Shown piece by piece: positions 16,736-23,184 of a stretch of 64,000 nt of DNA; within the stretch, counting starts at the first letter, position 1; the number at the start of each line of letters is the position of its first letter. The notes below the pieces were generated by a model. The model did not search any database. It was not told the origin of the DNA and worked only from the letters and a program-made list of their open reading frames with translations. Source of the stretch: a virus; the IMG/VR virus record IMGVR_UViG_3300011187_000003, positions 23,726 through 87,725 of that record; one strand, 5' to 3'. A program made the position numbers and the translations under genes.

Positions 16736-17221
16736 TTACTCTTCTTCTTTATCATGCCATTGAAGGCCTCTTGCTTCATAAAGTGGTGTCCAGTGATGGG
16801 AATAAAAGTCATAATCAGCACCATCAATACCAAAGTATAGAGTGCCTGTTTCAATAAATTCATATACCCTGAACCCACACTGCTTCATGATATCAATGTT
16901 TTCTCTAGCCCATTCCTCATCGAACCCTGAACCAAATGTCCACAGCGTACCCCACATAGGGAGGAATGAATCAGGCTCATCATAAAGGTCATCAATGTCA
17001 ACCTCAACCTCCCCTTCTACTATTGCCTTATCTCCACTAACCTCCATTACTTCAACCTTGCGCTGAAGCTCATTGCTCCAAACATAATCTCCTTCTACAA
17101 TAACACTTCTAGTTAACTCATAAAATGAATCAATATTATTTTTAAGCACACTCTCAATCAAACTGTATTCTACTGCATCAAACCCATTTGCCCACTCTCT
17201 AACTGCATCTTTTTTATCCAA
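16736..17221 (-). CDS. conserved phage protein of unknown function
   Basis: 161-residue protein. The C-terminal half, MWGTLWTFGSGFDEEW then FGIDGADYDFYSHHWTPLYE and GLQWHD, matches a conserved hypothetical family I recall from many Gram-positive phages. No catalytic motif is evident and the function is not known to me. Preceded by GAGGAGGTTATAA and a class I promoter at 17269-17297. Confidence 0.7.
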   Translation of the reverse strand: MDKKDAVREWANGFDAVEYSLIESVLKNNIDSFYELTRSVIVEGDYVWSNELQRKVEVMEVSGDKAIVEGEVEVDIDDLYDEPDSFLPMWGTLWTFGSGFDEEWARENIDIMKQCGFRVYEFIETGTLYFGIDGADYDFYSHHWTPLYEARGLQWHDKEEE

Positions 17222-17268
17222 AGTTATAACCTCCTCAAGGTTAATGTCTTATTAACTTCACTATAATT

Positions 17269-17297
17269 ATTATAACATAATCACTATACCATGTCAA
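17269..17297 (-). promoter_or_regulatory. class I early promoter
   Basis: Minus strand TTGACA (17297-17292), 17-bp spacer, TATAAT (17274-17269), then AATTATAGTGAAG, the shared start-site box. Confidence 0.75.
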
Positions 17298-17300
17298 ACA

Positions 17301-17645
17301 TTAATTAACATGTTTTTGATATGATTCTTCAGGAATAAAAATCTTTCTTGCTAAGATAACATCCTGATTAGTAGGCTTCCTTCTATCTCCAGCCACATAG
17401 CACTCAACAATAACTCTGTCCTTCTCTGTCCTGAAGTTATCTAAGTAGTCCTCAGTCTGCTCTTTAGTAGGCAGTACATGGATGCCTGTTACATAGTATC
17501 TATCATTACCACCATCTCTACCCCACCTAATCTCTGCCTCATACCATCTATTAGGGAGCAGTGTTCTGTTCCTGTTAATCCCCTTAAATAAATTTTTAAG
17601 TTTATCATCTTTCCTTAACATTATTTTATATGCTTTTTGAATCAT
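17301..17645 (-). CDS. hypothetical protein behind structured leader
   Basis: 114-residue basic protein of mixed alpha/beta composition, no recognised domain. What stands out is its untranslated leader (17651-17777), which folds into nested stems and carries three CAGCTCCTT-like segments. Start ATG follows GAGGAGGTAAATACAT. Confidence 0.65.
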   Translation of the reverse strand: MIQKAYKIMLRKDDKLKNLFKGINRNRTLLPNRWYEAEIRWGRDGGNDRYYVTGIHVLPTKEQTEDYLDNFRTEKDRVIVECYVAGDRRKPTNQDVILARKIFIPEESYQKHVN

Positions 17646-17672
17646 ATGTATTTACCTCCTCTGTCGTATTTG

Positions 17673-17765
17673 AAGGCCACACTGTTAGGAGCTTATAACC
17701 CCTAACAGTAAGGAGCTGACACATCTATATAGCAAGGAGCTGATTTCTCACTACTTTGTGGCCTT
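17673..17765 (-). ncRNA. structured 5' leader with anti-SD-like loops
   Basis: On the minus-strand RNA an outer stem AAGGCCACA (17765-17757) pairs with TGTGGCCTT (17681-17673). Inside, ACTGTTAGG (17709-17701) pairs with CCTAACAGT (17689-17681). Between and within them are AUCAGCUCCUU (17744-17734), GUCAGCUCCUU (17720-17710) and AUAAGCUCCUA (17696-17686), all complementary to the AAGGAGCTGAT ribosome binding site of the plus-strand cassettes. Could also sequester its own GAGGAGG. Confidence 0.6.
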
Positions 17766-17783
17766 ATTACCTTCACTAATTAT

Positions 17784-17812
17784 ATTGTATCAAGCATGGT
17801 ATAGTTTGTCAA
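17784..17812 (-). promoter_or_regulatory. class I early promoter for structured leader
   Basis: Minus strand TTGACA (17812-17807), 17-bp spacer, TACAAT (17789-17784), then ATAATTAGTGAAGG. Confidence 0.7.
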
Positions 17813-17840
17813 GTCATATATGGAATTTATTAAAATTATT

Positions 17841-18248
17841 TTATTCTCTTCTCTCAAACTGTAACCTGAAGTCACCTTCAAAGATAAACATAATATACAC
17901 ATCATCATTATTGATGTTTAAGTTTTCATTTAAGTATTCACTTGCTACATCTACAAGTCTATTGCTCCAGTAAATGTGCTCTTCAAGCTGTTCATGATAT
18001 CTATCCTCATCCACTTTAAACCCAAACATCTCTAAGGCCTCTTTGACTAAGTACTGCCCTGCTCTGTCAGGCACTAGTATATCAATAACACCTACTTTTC
18101 TATCATCAATATCAGGGTAGATTTCCAAATCATTTTCTGCTCTGTTATTTACTTCTTCTTCAACACTTTCCCAATAAAAATTATCATCTAAGTGATTCTT
18201 TACCTGCTTGTCAAACTCTTCCTTAGTTAACTCTGTTACATCTGTCAT
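17841..18248 (-). CDS. hypothetical acidic protein
   Basis: 135-residue protein, strongly acidic, with helical N-terminal half and a final beta strand pair (DDVYIMFIFEGDFRLQF). No recognised family. Ribosome binding site TTGAGGAGGTAAAAATA; own class I promoter at 18289-18317. Confidence 0.65.
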   Translation of the reverse strand: MTDVTELTKEEFDKQVKNHLDDNFYWESVEEEVNNRAENDLEIYPDIDDRKVGVIDILVPDRAGQYLVKEALEMFGFKVDEDRYHEQLEEHIYWSNRLVDVASEYLNENLNINNDDVYIMFIFEGDFRLQFERRE

Positions 18249-18288
18249 ATTATTTTTACCTCCTCAATTTTTTATCTTCACTATTAAT

Positions 18289-18317
18289 AGTATAACAAAT
18301 ACATAACATGTTGTCAA
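18289..18317 (-). promoter_or_regulatory. class I early promoter
   Basis: Minus strand TTGACA (18317-18312), 17-bp spacer, TATACT (18294-18289), then ATTAATAGTGAAG. Confidence 0.75.
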
Positions 18318-18331
18318 GTAATATATCAAAT

Positions 18332-18460
18332 TTATTCCAAAAACAACAATGGAATCCAGCACACCACAACAACAATAAAGAATGTTAAGCTGTCTGTCAT
18401 TGACAAGCTTGTCAGTCCACCTATAGCAAGCAATAAGAACATGTTAATGTAATAAGTCAT
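18332..18460 (-). CDS. 42-residue two-helix membrane peptide
   Basis: Starts at ATG 18460 after GAAGGAGGGGG and ends TAA 18332. Residues 4-18 (YINMFLLLAIGGLTS) and 24-40 (LTFFIVVVVCWIPLLF) are hydrophobic and separated by a short polar turn, so it is probably a membrane hairpin. Function unknown; small membrane proteins in phage early regions include superinfection-exclusion and holin-like proteins. Confidence 0.6.
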   Translation of the reverse strand: MTYYINMFLLLAIGGLTSLSMTDSLTFFIVVVVCWIPLLFLE

Positions 18461-18479
18461 GTAATCCCCCTCCTTCGAT

Positions 18480-18500
18480 AGAGGCCACTCTCAGGCCTCT
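18480..18500 (-). terminator. AGGCCT-type hairpin
   Basis: AGAGGCC (18480-18486), loop ACTCTCA, GGCCTCT (18494-18500), just upstream of the 42-residue gene and downstream of the 79-residue gene. No U-run. Confidence 0.5.
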
Positions 18501-18549
18501 TAGAAGCTTTGATAATATCTCTCTCCTTCATGTACTCTACATCTAGTTT

Positions 18550-18789
18550 TTATCCCCAATACGCTTTGACATAATCTTTAAACACCTTATTTGCATCTTT
18601 CCTTGTTGTAACTTTAGTCTTATACTTGCTAATCTCTGCAATAGCCTCTTTGCTCTCATTATCCTCATAAACCCTTATCTCAGCCACCGTCAATGAGTTT
18701 TCTTCTTCATATATTTGATATACTTCCTCAACCTCTATGTCAGTATTGTTTAATAAGTGTTGGCGTACAATCTCTGTTAATCTTTGCAT
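18550..18789 (-). CDS. hypothetical protein
   Basis: 79-residue protein with two helices and two strands by eye; no motif. Ribosome binding site AGGAGGTAATAAA precedes the ATG at 18789; 6 bp separate it from the gene upstream, so it is in that operon. Confidence 0.65.
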   Translation of the reverse strand: MQRLTEIVRQHLLNNTDIEVEEVYQIYEEENSLTVAEIRVYEDNESKEAIAEISKYKTKVTTRKDANKVFKDYVKAYWG

Positions 18790-18795
18790 ATTTTA

Positions 18796-19014
18796 TTACC
18801 TCCTATAGTTTTCCTTTTGAAGATTTGGGTAAAAAGGTTTAGCTTTATTGAATGTTAGCTTGTCCCCATGAGTTTTAACAAACTCATCTGAGCCAACACC
18901 CATGTAAACTGCCTTCATACCAAATGCATCCTGAGTTAATACAAACTTAATTATACCTCTATCCTCAGTCCCTTTAGGTGCTAGTGGGCTGTCACTATCA
19001 ATAACTTTATTCAT
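18796..19014 (-). CDS. hypothetical protein
   Basis: 72-residue protein from ATG 19014, chosen because AAGGAGGTAATAAAT directly precedes it; longer in-frame extensions run through the promoter at 19046-19074. The middle (GIIKFVLTQDAFGMKAVYMG) looks like a compact beta/alpha unit. Family unknown. Confidence 0.65.
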   Translation of the reverse strand: MNKVIDSDSPLAPKGTEDRGIIKFVLTQDAFGMKAVYMGVGSDEFVKTHGDKLTFNKAKPFYPNLQKENYRR

Positions 19015-19045
19015 ATTTATTACCTCCTTAATTGATTCTAAACTT

Positions 19046-19074
19046 AGTATAACACAACCAGTACATGTTGTCAA
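19046..19074 (-). promoter_or_regulatory. class I early promoter
   Basis: Minus strand TTGACA (19074-19069), 17-bp spacer, TATACT (19051-19046), then AAGTTTAGAAT, a diverged start-site box. Confidence 0.7.
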
Positions 19075-19092
19075 ACAATATATCAAATTATT

Positions 19093-19806
19093 TTAAAAAT
19101 ACAAGTGACTGTAAAACTCTATCTCATGCTTGTTACCTTCAACATCTACAAACCATACCTGTTCACTCCCAACATCTATTTCTATTTCCTCACCTTCAAA
19201 ATCAAACTCAACATCTCCACCACCACGAAAATTATAACCTGCATTTTCTGAACAAGCAGTGCCTACTCCATCTATATTAGCACTAACATCCCTAAGACCC
19301 ATTAAGAAGTAGTCAAATGCAGGGAGCTTAAAGATAACAGGCTTAGTATACCCTCCACGAATGTCGCATCCATTGTGGATGGACAAGATGATATACTCTG
19401 CATCATAGAAATCATCATCATATGGTATAACAAACTGTATATTTTGGTCAAGTACACATTCTTGATTATAAGTATTGCGCACTAACTTATTATCTGCCAG
19501 CTGGTCAGCAAATGTCTCCATATCTGCTAAGTATGAATCCTCTGAATGTTCCATATACTGCTCAAACTTTTTGTTCATTTTTTCAGCATCCTCATCAAAC
19601 TCTAGCATGTTGGTCAGGTAATGATAGACAGGTACATGAAATAGTAACTCATCCTCAAAGTAATCTATCTTTATCTCAGGCTCATCCTCAAAGTCTTTAC
19701 CTTGATTCTCCTCCCAATGTCTACCATATACACTGCCTGAATCTAAAAAGTGACTGCCTGTGTTTTTTGTTAGCATATCCTTTACAGTATCCTTAATATC
19801 CATCAT
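19093..19806 (-). CDS. conserved phage protein (LTKNTGSHFLDSG motif)
   Basis: 237-residue protein. The N-terminal MLTKNTGSHFLDSGSVYGRH followed by W-E-x-N-Q-G, and SIHNGCDIRGGYTKPVIF further on, match a conserved hypothetical family I recall from phages and plasmids of Firmicutes. No enzymatic motif is evident. Two adjacent ATG codons at 19806 and 19803 follow GGAGGTAAAAATT. Own class I promoter at 19854-19882. Confidence 0.7.
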   Translation of the reverse strand: MMDIKDTVKDMLTKNTGSHFLDSGSVYGRHWEENQGKDFEDEPEIKIDYFEDELLFHVPVYHYLTNMLEFDEDAEKMNKKFEQYMEHSEDSYLADMETFADQLADNKLVRNTYNQECVLDQNIQFVIPYDDDFYDAEYIILSIHNGCDIRGGYTKPVIFKLPAFDYFLMGLRDVSANIDGVGTACSENAGYNFRGGGDVEFDFEGEEIEIDVGSEQVWFVDVEGNKHEIEFYSHLYF

Positions 19807-19853
19807 AATTTTTACCTCCTAATTTTTTTGGTCAACTTAACTTCACTAATAAT

Positions 19854-19882
19854 AGTATAACAGTTATGTAATATCATGTCAA
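19854..19882 (-). promoter_or_regulatory. class I early promoter
   Basis: Minus strand TTGACA (19882-19877), 17-bp spacer, TATACT (19859-19854), then ATTATTAGTGAAG. Confidence 0.75.
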
Positions 19883-19922
19883 GGGTAAATTCAAATTTAT
19901 TTTACCCTTGACAAAATCTTTG

Positions 19923-20576
19923 TTAGAGCAGGCTGTTTAAGTAATCACCTAAACCTATTTCTTGAATCTTATTATTGCGCTCAAAATCAATCTCATAGTT
20001 ATTGAGCTGTTCAGGCTCATTTGCTTCAGATTCTAACCAATTCTCCATTACTTGTTTTTGGTGATAGCCTCTACCTTTCTCCAGCTTTTCTCTAATCTTT
20101 TTTCTAATTTTTTCTCTTGCAGATGGATAATTATCAACGACACAATCTGTTAATACATCACCTTTATTATCCCTTGCAATGTAGCGCTTATATTTATCAG
20201 GCTTTAGCTGGCCAGCATCAACTATCTTATAGAGCCTATCATCATGTACAACTACATTAAAACGCTGTTTAGTCTGCAGGTAATTAAGTAAAGTCATATC
20301 ATTGCAATCATCATAGCTTTGAAACTCATCATCAATAGATGCTTCTGCAATTTTATTAACTGCAAAGTTTAATCTTTTAACATCCCTGTACTCACCACGC
20401 TCTAAGCTATAGCTCCAGCCATACCAATTATCACTATTGTTACCACTCTGTAAAGTAATCTTGCCTGCATTTCTGTATTCCCCATCAAGTCCTTCCTTCA
20501 CATACAGTAAAATACTAACACTCTGAAAACTGCCCTCATTTCTAACATCAGTAACTCTTAACCCTACATATTTCAT
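19923..20576 (-). CDS. hypothetical protein
   Basis: 217-residue protein, leftmost product of the leftward array's first strong promoter. N-terminal third is beta-rich; the C-terminal half has a long lysine-rich helix (SAREKIRKKIREKLEKGRGY). No family recognised. Ribosome binding site GAGGAGGTAATAATTAT; promoter at 20626-20654. Confidence 0.65.
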   Translation of the reverse strand: MKYVGLRVTDVRNEGSFQSVSILLYVKEGLDGEYRNAGKITLQSGNNSDNWYGWSYSLERGEYRDVKRLNFAVNKIAEASIDDEFQSYDDCNDMTLLNYLQTKQRFNVVVHDDRLYKIVDAGQLKPDKYKRYIARDNKGDVLTDCVVDNYPSAREKIRKKIREKLEKGRGYHQKQVMENWLESEANEPEQLNNYEIDFERNNKIQEIGLGDYLNSLL

Positions 20577-20625
20577 ATAATTATTACCTCCTCAAAATTT
20601 TGTGTTTTAACTTCACTAATTAATA

Positions 20626-20654
20626 TGATAACACAACTAATATACTATGTCAAG
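20626..20654 (-). promoter_or_regulatory. class I early promoter
   Basis: Minus strand TTGACA (20654-20649), 17-bp spacer, TATCAT (20631-20626), then ATTAATTAGTGAAG. Confidence 0.75.
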
Positions 20655-20667
20655 AAAAAATTAAAAT

Positions 20668-20700
20668 TAATCTGTAATTAAAATATAGTCATCCTTAATT
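20668..20700 (-). other. 10-codon micro-frame after a perfect ribosome binding site
   Basis: AGGAGGTAATA (20711-20701), identical to working sites nearby, is followed by ATT (not ATG) and a frame of ten codons (IKDDYILITD) ending in TAA. It has its own class I promoter at 20743-20771. Either a leader peptide with an AUU start or the stub of a deleted gene. Confidence 0.3.
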
Positions 20701-20742
20701 ATTACCTCCTAATTTTTTGTGCCTTTCAACCTCACTACAATT

Positions 20743-20771
20743 AGTATAACATAATCATTATAGTATGTCAA
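20743..20771 (-). promoter_or_regulatory. class I early promoter
   Basis: Minus strand TTGACA (20771-20766), 17-bp spacer, TATACT (20748-20743), then AATTGTAGTGAGG. Confidence 0.75.
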
Positions 20772-20784
20772 GAAAAAAATAGAA

Positions 20785-20877
20785 TTAATTTATAAAGGTA
20801 CTTGCGCCAGCTACAGAACAAGTACCTCTACATTATTTTATATCAATTAAAGGAGCTGATGCTTCAATTGATTACTA
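20785..20877 (-). ncRNA. candidate antisense small RNA with anti-SD loop
   Basis: Minus-strand RNA from the promoter at 20883-20911 with no convincing reading frame. 5' hairpin: TCAATT (20871-20866) pairs with AATTGA (20848-20843), and the loop contains GCAUCAGCUCCUUU. 3' hairpin: AGGTACTTG (20827-20819) pairs with CAAGTACCT (20804-20796), 9 bp, followed by U-rich sequence. The loop is complementary to the AATTAAAGGAGCTGAT leaders of the plus-strand cassettes (15 contiguous matches at 21880-21894). Confidence 0.5.
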
Positions 20878-20882
20878 ATAAT

Positions 20883-20911
20883 AGTATAGCAAACTTAATA
20901 ACACATGTCAA
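20883..20911 (-). promoter_or_regulatory. class I early promoter for candidate sRNA
   Basis: Minus strand TTGACA (20911-20906), 17-bp spacer, TATACT (20888-20883), then ATTATTAGTAATC. Confidence 0.7.
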
Positions 20912-21240
20912 TGATTAATTATAAATTATTACTATTACTATTGTTATTATTATTATTAAGTATATTATTAATAAGGTTATTAGAAGTATTATTAAGTATA
21001 TTGTTATTAATGTTATTAAGTATATTATTAATAAGGTTATTAGAAGTATTATTAAGTATATATTATTTATTACTATTGTTATTATTATTATTAAGTATAT
21101 TGTTAATACTTTTTTGTTACTATTTTTATTATCTTATTAGGAATATGTTTTAGGAATCTTATTAGTAGTTCTTAACTTCAAGTACAAGTTCAAATTCTAT
21201 TAATTAAAGCAAGTTAAAACTTAGTTTTGTTAGTGGTAAA
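20912..21240. repeat. 60-bp tandem repeat in AT-rich non-coding centre
   Basis: 20941-21000 and 21001-21060 are near-identical 60-bp units differing at a few bases near position 10; partial units extend to about 21115 (TTATTAAGTATATTRTTA). Composition is almost only A and T with TTA-rich runs. A plus-strand frame through it would encode only leucine, isoleucine and serine repeats, so coding is unlikely. To about 21240 I see nothing else. Confidence 0.75.
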
Positions 21241-21308
21241 ATATAAATTAATTAAATTAAAAGTATTCTGATAATTATAACCCTAGCTGGCAGGTCTTGA
21301 ATTTAAAA

Positions 21309-21364
21309 GCTCTGTCGTATTTCAGTAGTTTTCTGTTAAAATAAAAAAGAGCGTCGTATTTCAG
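21309..21364 (-). repeat. paired TGTCGTATTTCAG motif
   Basis: GCTCTGTCGTATTTCAG (21309-21325) and GAGCGTCGTATTTCAG (21349-21364) are a direct repeat; TCTGTCGTATTTGAAG recurs at 17660-17675 between the structured leader and its ribosome binding site. All lie in minus-strand transcripts. Confidence 0.45.
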
Positions 21365-21387
21365 AGGTTCGCTGTTATAAATATGTA

Positions 21388-21440
21388 ACGCGCACATACA
21401 CACACACGCGCAGGCGCGCACACACGCACACACACGCGCG
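21388..21440. other. alternating purine-pyrimidine tract (Z-DNA candidate)
   Basis: 21388-21412 (25 bp) and 21414-21440 (27 bp) are strictly alternating purine-pyrimidine, made of CG and CA steps, interrupted by one extra G. It is by far the most GC-rich CG-step-rich segment in this AT-rich region and begins directly downstream of a consensus minus-strand promoter. Confidence 0.75.
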
Positions 21441-21469
21441 ATTATATCACAAATCACATTGAATGTCAA
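21441..21469 (-). promoter_or_regulatory. consensus promoter reading into the CG/CA tract
   Basis: Minus strand TTGACA (21469-21464), 17-bp spacer, TATAAT (21446-21441). No start-site box; transcription would start in the alternating tract. No credible gene follows, so a non-coding transcript is likely. Confidence 0.6.
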
Positions 21470-21503
21470 GTAATATATCAAATTCTTTATATTTTTAATT
21501 GTT

Positions 21504-21523
21504 TGAATTGTGTACACAATTCA
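21504..21523. other. perfect 20-bp palindrome
   Basis: TGAATTGTGTACACAATTCA, perfectly self-complementary, directly beside paired DnaA boxes. Likely a dimeric protein binding site. Confidence 0.7.
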
Positions 21524-21525
21524 CC

Positions 21526-21545
21526 TGTGGATAACTTTATCCACA
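21526..21545. other. inverted pair of DnaA boxes
   Basis: TGTGGATAA (21526-21534) and TTATCCACA (21537-21545), two consensus DnaA boxes head to head, 2 bp apart, forming an imperfect 20-bp palindrome. Confidence 0.65.
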
Positions 21546-21636
21546 AACTATACCAAACTACTAAAGATTAATTATATAATCAGATCAAAGTTATAGCTAC
21601 TCCACATAAAAATCTATATTTTACAGAATCTACCAT

Positions 21637-21655
21637 TTTGGTATAAATTACCAAA
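21637..21655. other. inverted repeat TTTGGTA/TACCAAA
   Basis: TTTGGTA, 5-bp spacer, TACCAAA, with a further TACCA just upstream (21631). Operator-like; no gene overlaps. The rest of 21546-21823 is AT-rich sequence in which I see nothing definite. Confidence 0.45.
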
Positions 21656-21823
21656 GCAGGTAGTCTTTTAAGATATACTATAATCTTACAAAAATCAGGC
21701 TCCTTTTTTTAACATAGAAGTCCCAAGAAAAAGATGGCCATATTTAATTATCAATGTTCAAATCTTCAAGGTTCAATAATACAATAACACAAAAAAATAA
21801 TATCGTCAAATTTAACTTTTCCC

Positions 21824-21852
21824 TTGACAAAGTATATCAAGGCTGATATAGT
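21824..21852 (+). promoter_or_regulatory. class I cassette promoter
   Basis: TTGACA (21824-21829), 17-bp spacer AAGTATATCAAGGCTGA, TATAGT (21847-21852), then ATTAAGTAGTAAGACAG. First of seven near-identical rightward promoters. Confidence 0.8.
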
Positions 21853-21899
21853 ATTAAGTAGTAAGACAGAAAAACAAAAAATTAAAGGAGCTGAGGCAA

Positions 21900-22175
21900 A
21901 TGTTAGATATTAAAATTTCAGGACATGCAAGCAGTCAGGCCAGCGACAGACATTTAAAAAAGCAGTCATTATTAAATATTATATTAGAGCTTAAGCAGGC
22001 AGATTTTAACGAATTTATAAATTCTAAATATATATATGCTTGCTTAAGAGACAGGCAGAAAAAAGAGTCTGTAGTTATTGCAGTTAATAACTCTACAATT
22101 ACTATTGTAACAGTAATTAACAAAGTTATGCGCTGTAATAACTACCCTGATACGATAATAATAAATGTTAAATAA
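21900..22175 (+). CDS. small HAxxR-type protein (paralogue of 11522-11782 plan)
   Basis: 91-residue protein with SGHASSQASDRHLKK near the N-terminus and hydrophobic strands ESVVIAVNNSTITIVTVI. This H-A-x3-x-R pattern plus two strands resembles DUF4258/RelE-fold proteins and mirrors the 86-residue protein at 11522. Ribosome binding site AAAGGAGCTGAGGCAA. First gene of the rightward array. No antitoxin partner recognised. Confidence 0.6.
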   Translation: MLDIKISGHASSQASDRHLKKQSLLNIILELKQADFNEFINSKYIYACLRDRQKKESVVIAVNNSTITIVTVINKVMRCNNYPDTIIINVK

Positions 22176-22178
22176 AAT

Positions 22179-22207
22179 TTGACAAAGTATAATGAATCTG
22201 ATAACAT
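22179..22207 (+). promoter_or_regulatory. class I cassette promoter
   Basis: TTGACA (22179-22184), 17-bp spacer AAGTATAATGAATCTGA, TAACAT (22202-22207), then GTTAAATAGTGAAGATG. Confidence 0.75.
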
Positions 22208-22238
22208 GTTAAATAGTGAAGATGAAAAACATTAAATA

Positions 22239-22281
22239 TTAGCTTGCTCAAAGGCCTGAGAAGGCCTGAGAAGCAGGCTAA
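22239..22281 (+). promoter_or_regulatory. leader hairpin just before ribosome binding site
   Basis: TTAGCTTGCT (22239-22248) pairs with AGCAGGCTAA (22272-22281), 10 bp including one G-U, enclosing a duplicated AAGGCCTGAG. The stem ends 5 nt before AAGGAGCTGAT, so it could affect initiation. Confidence 0.5.
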
Positions 22282-22299
22282 AAAAAGGAGCTGATATTA

Positions 22300-22548
22300 A
22301 TGGATAAAAAATTAAAAGATGTTGAGAAGCTGGCAGATGTTGAAGAGGCAGGCACTAAAGTAGTAAGTAATTGTTTTAGTATCACAGCAATTGTTGATGG
22401 TTTAACAGAATCAGTTTTTTATCAGTATAATGGAGCTTTAACAGGTGATATCAAAAAAGCTAAAATTAAATATAATTCATTTACTGGAGCGCCTTATTTT
22501 ATAGATGATAGACAAATAAAACATGAATTATGTAAATTTATTAGCTAA
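22300..22548 (+). CDS. hypothetical cassette protein
   Basis: 82-residue protein, beta-rich C-terminal half (FSITAIVDGLTESVFYQYNG). Ribosome binding site AAAAAGGAGCTGATATTA. No recognised family; its placement among individually promoted small genes suggests an early host-interaction role, which is inference. Confidence 0.65.
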   Translation: MDKKLKDVEKLADVEEAGTKVVSNCFSITAIVDGLTESVFYQYNGALTGDIKKAKIKYNSFTGAPYFIDDRQIKHELCKFIS

Positions 22549-22566
22549 AAAAAGGAGCTGATATTA

Positions 22567-22641
22567 ATGAATAAAAAGAAGCGCTTGCAGATTGATTTTA
22601 TTGCAGAGGATGCAGAAAATTTATTAAATAATTCTAATTAA
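22567..22641 (+). CDS. 24-residue micro-protein
   Basis: MNKKKRLQIDFIAEDAENLL plus NNSN, starting after AAAAAGGAGCTGATATTA, the same 18-nt ribosome binding context as the gene at 22300, 18 bp after its stop. Duplicated initiation signal argues it is translated. Basic N-terminus, amphipathic helix. Confidence 0.45.
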   Translation: MNKKKRLQIDFIAEDAENLLNNSN

Positions 22642-22644
22642 TTC

Positions 22645-22673
22645 TTGACAAAGTATAATAGAGCTGATATAGT
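22645..22673 (+). promoter_or_regulatory. class I cassette promoter
   Basis: TTGACA (22645-22650), spacer AAGTATAATAGAGCTGA, TATAGT (22668-22673), then ATTAAGTAGTAAGACAG; nearly identical to 21824-21852 including leader. Confidence 0.8.
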
Positions 22674-22720
22674 ATTAAGTAGTAAGACAGAAAAACAAAA
22701 AATTAAAGGAGCTGGTTAAG

Positions 22721-23050
22721 ATGATTATTACTTTTAACATTCCAAAGCAGGACAACGACAAGAATAAATTTGACGACAGCAAGCTACAAGGTTATATCAA
22801 GCAGGTATGTAAAGTGACTGGTGGCACTACCACCTATCAGGCCAAAGGTCAGTATATAATGGAATCTGGCAAGATGACAAGCGATAATAATTATATGGTT
22901 AAAACAAGCACTGATTCAAGGCAGGACTTGCAAGAAGTTAAAAGAATAATTGCAGGCATGGCCAAAGATTTAAGTCAAGAATCAATCTATTTTGAAGTGC
23001 AGCAGGCAGATGTTGAGTTTATAACTGCTGACATGAATCAGGCAGTATAG
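22721..23050 (+). CDS. hypothetical cassette protein
   Basis: 109-residue protein starting MIITFNIPKQDNDKNKFDDS. Two strand-rich parts (YQAKGQYIMESGKM, ESIYFEVQQADVEFI) around a helix suggest a compact alpha/beta domain. No recognised family. Ribosome binding site AATTAAAGGAGCTGGTTAAG; ends shortly before a GGCC hairpin. Confidence 0.65.
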   Translation: MIITFNIPKQDNDKNKFDDSKLQGYIKQVCKVTGGTTTYQAKGQYIMESGKMTSDNNYMVKTSTDSRQDLQEVKRIIAGMAKDLSQESIYFEVQQADVEFITADMNQAV

Positions 23051-23063
23051 TCAGATCAAAAAA

Positions 23064-23085
23064 CAGGCCTTGTAAAAGAGGCCTG
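23064..23085. terminator. GGCC hairpin
   Basis: CAGGCC (23064-23069), loop TTGTAAAAGA, GGCCTG (23080-23085). A-run upstream gives a U-run on the minus strand, so it may stop leftward transcription as well. Confidence 0.55.
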
Positions 23086-23109
23086 ATAAAAAATAATTCT
23101 AATTATTAT

Positions 23110-23138
23110 TTGACAAAGTTTAATGCATCTGATATAGT
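23110..23138 (+). promoter_or_regulatory. class I cassette promoter
   Basis: TTGACA (23110-23115), spacer AAGTTTAATGCATCTGA, TATAGT (23133-23138), then GTTAAGTAGTGAAGATG. Confidence 0.8.
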
Positions 23139-23184
23139 GTTAAGTAGTGAAGATGAAAACAAAAAATTAAAGGAGATGATAATT

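Noticed and set aside
20905-21153. Open frame encoding an almost pure leucine/isoleucine/serine protein
   Set aside because: It is the translation of a TTA-rich 60-bp tandem repeat, has no ribosome binding site and overlaps a minus-strand promoter.
21275-21517. Minus-strand frame with a C/V/A repeat
   Set aside because: It runs through a consensus promoter and the alternating CG/CA tract; no ribosome binding site, protein-like composition absent.
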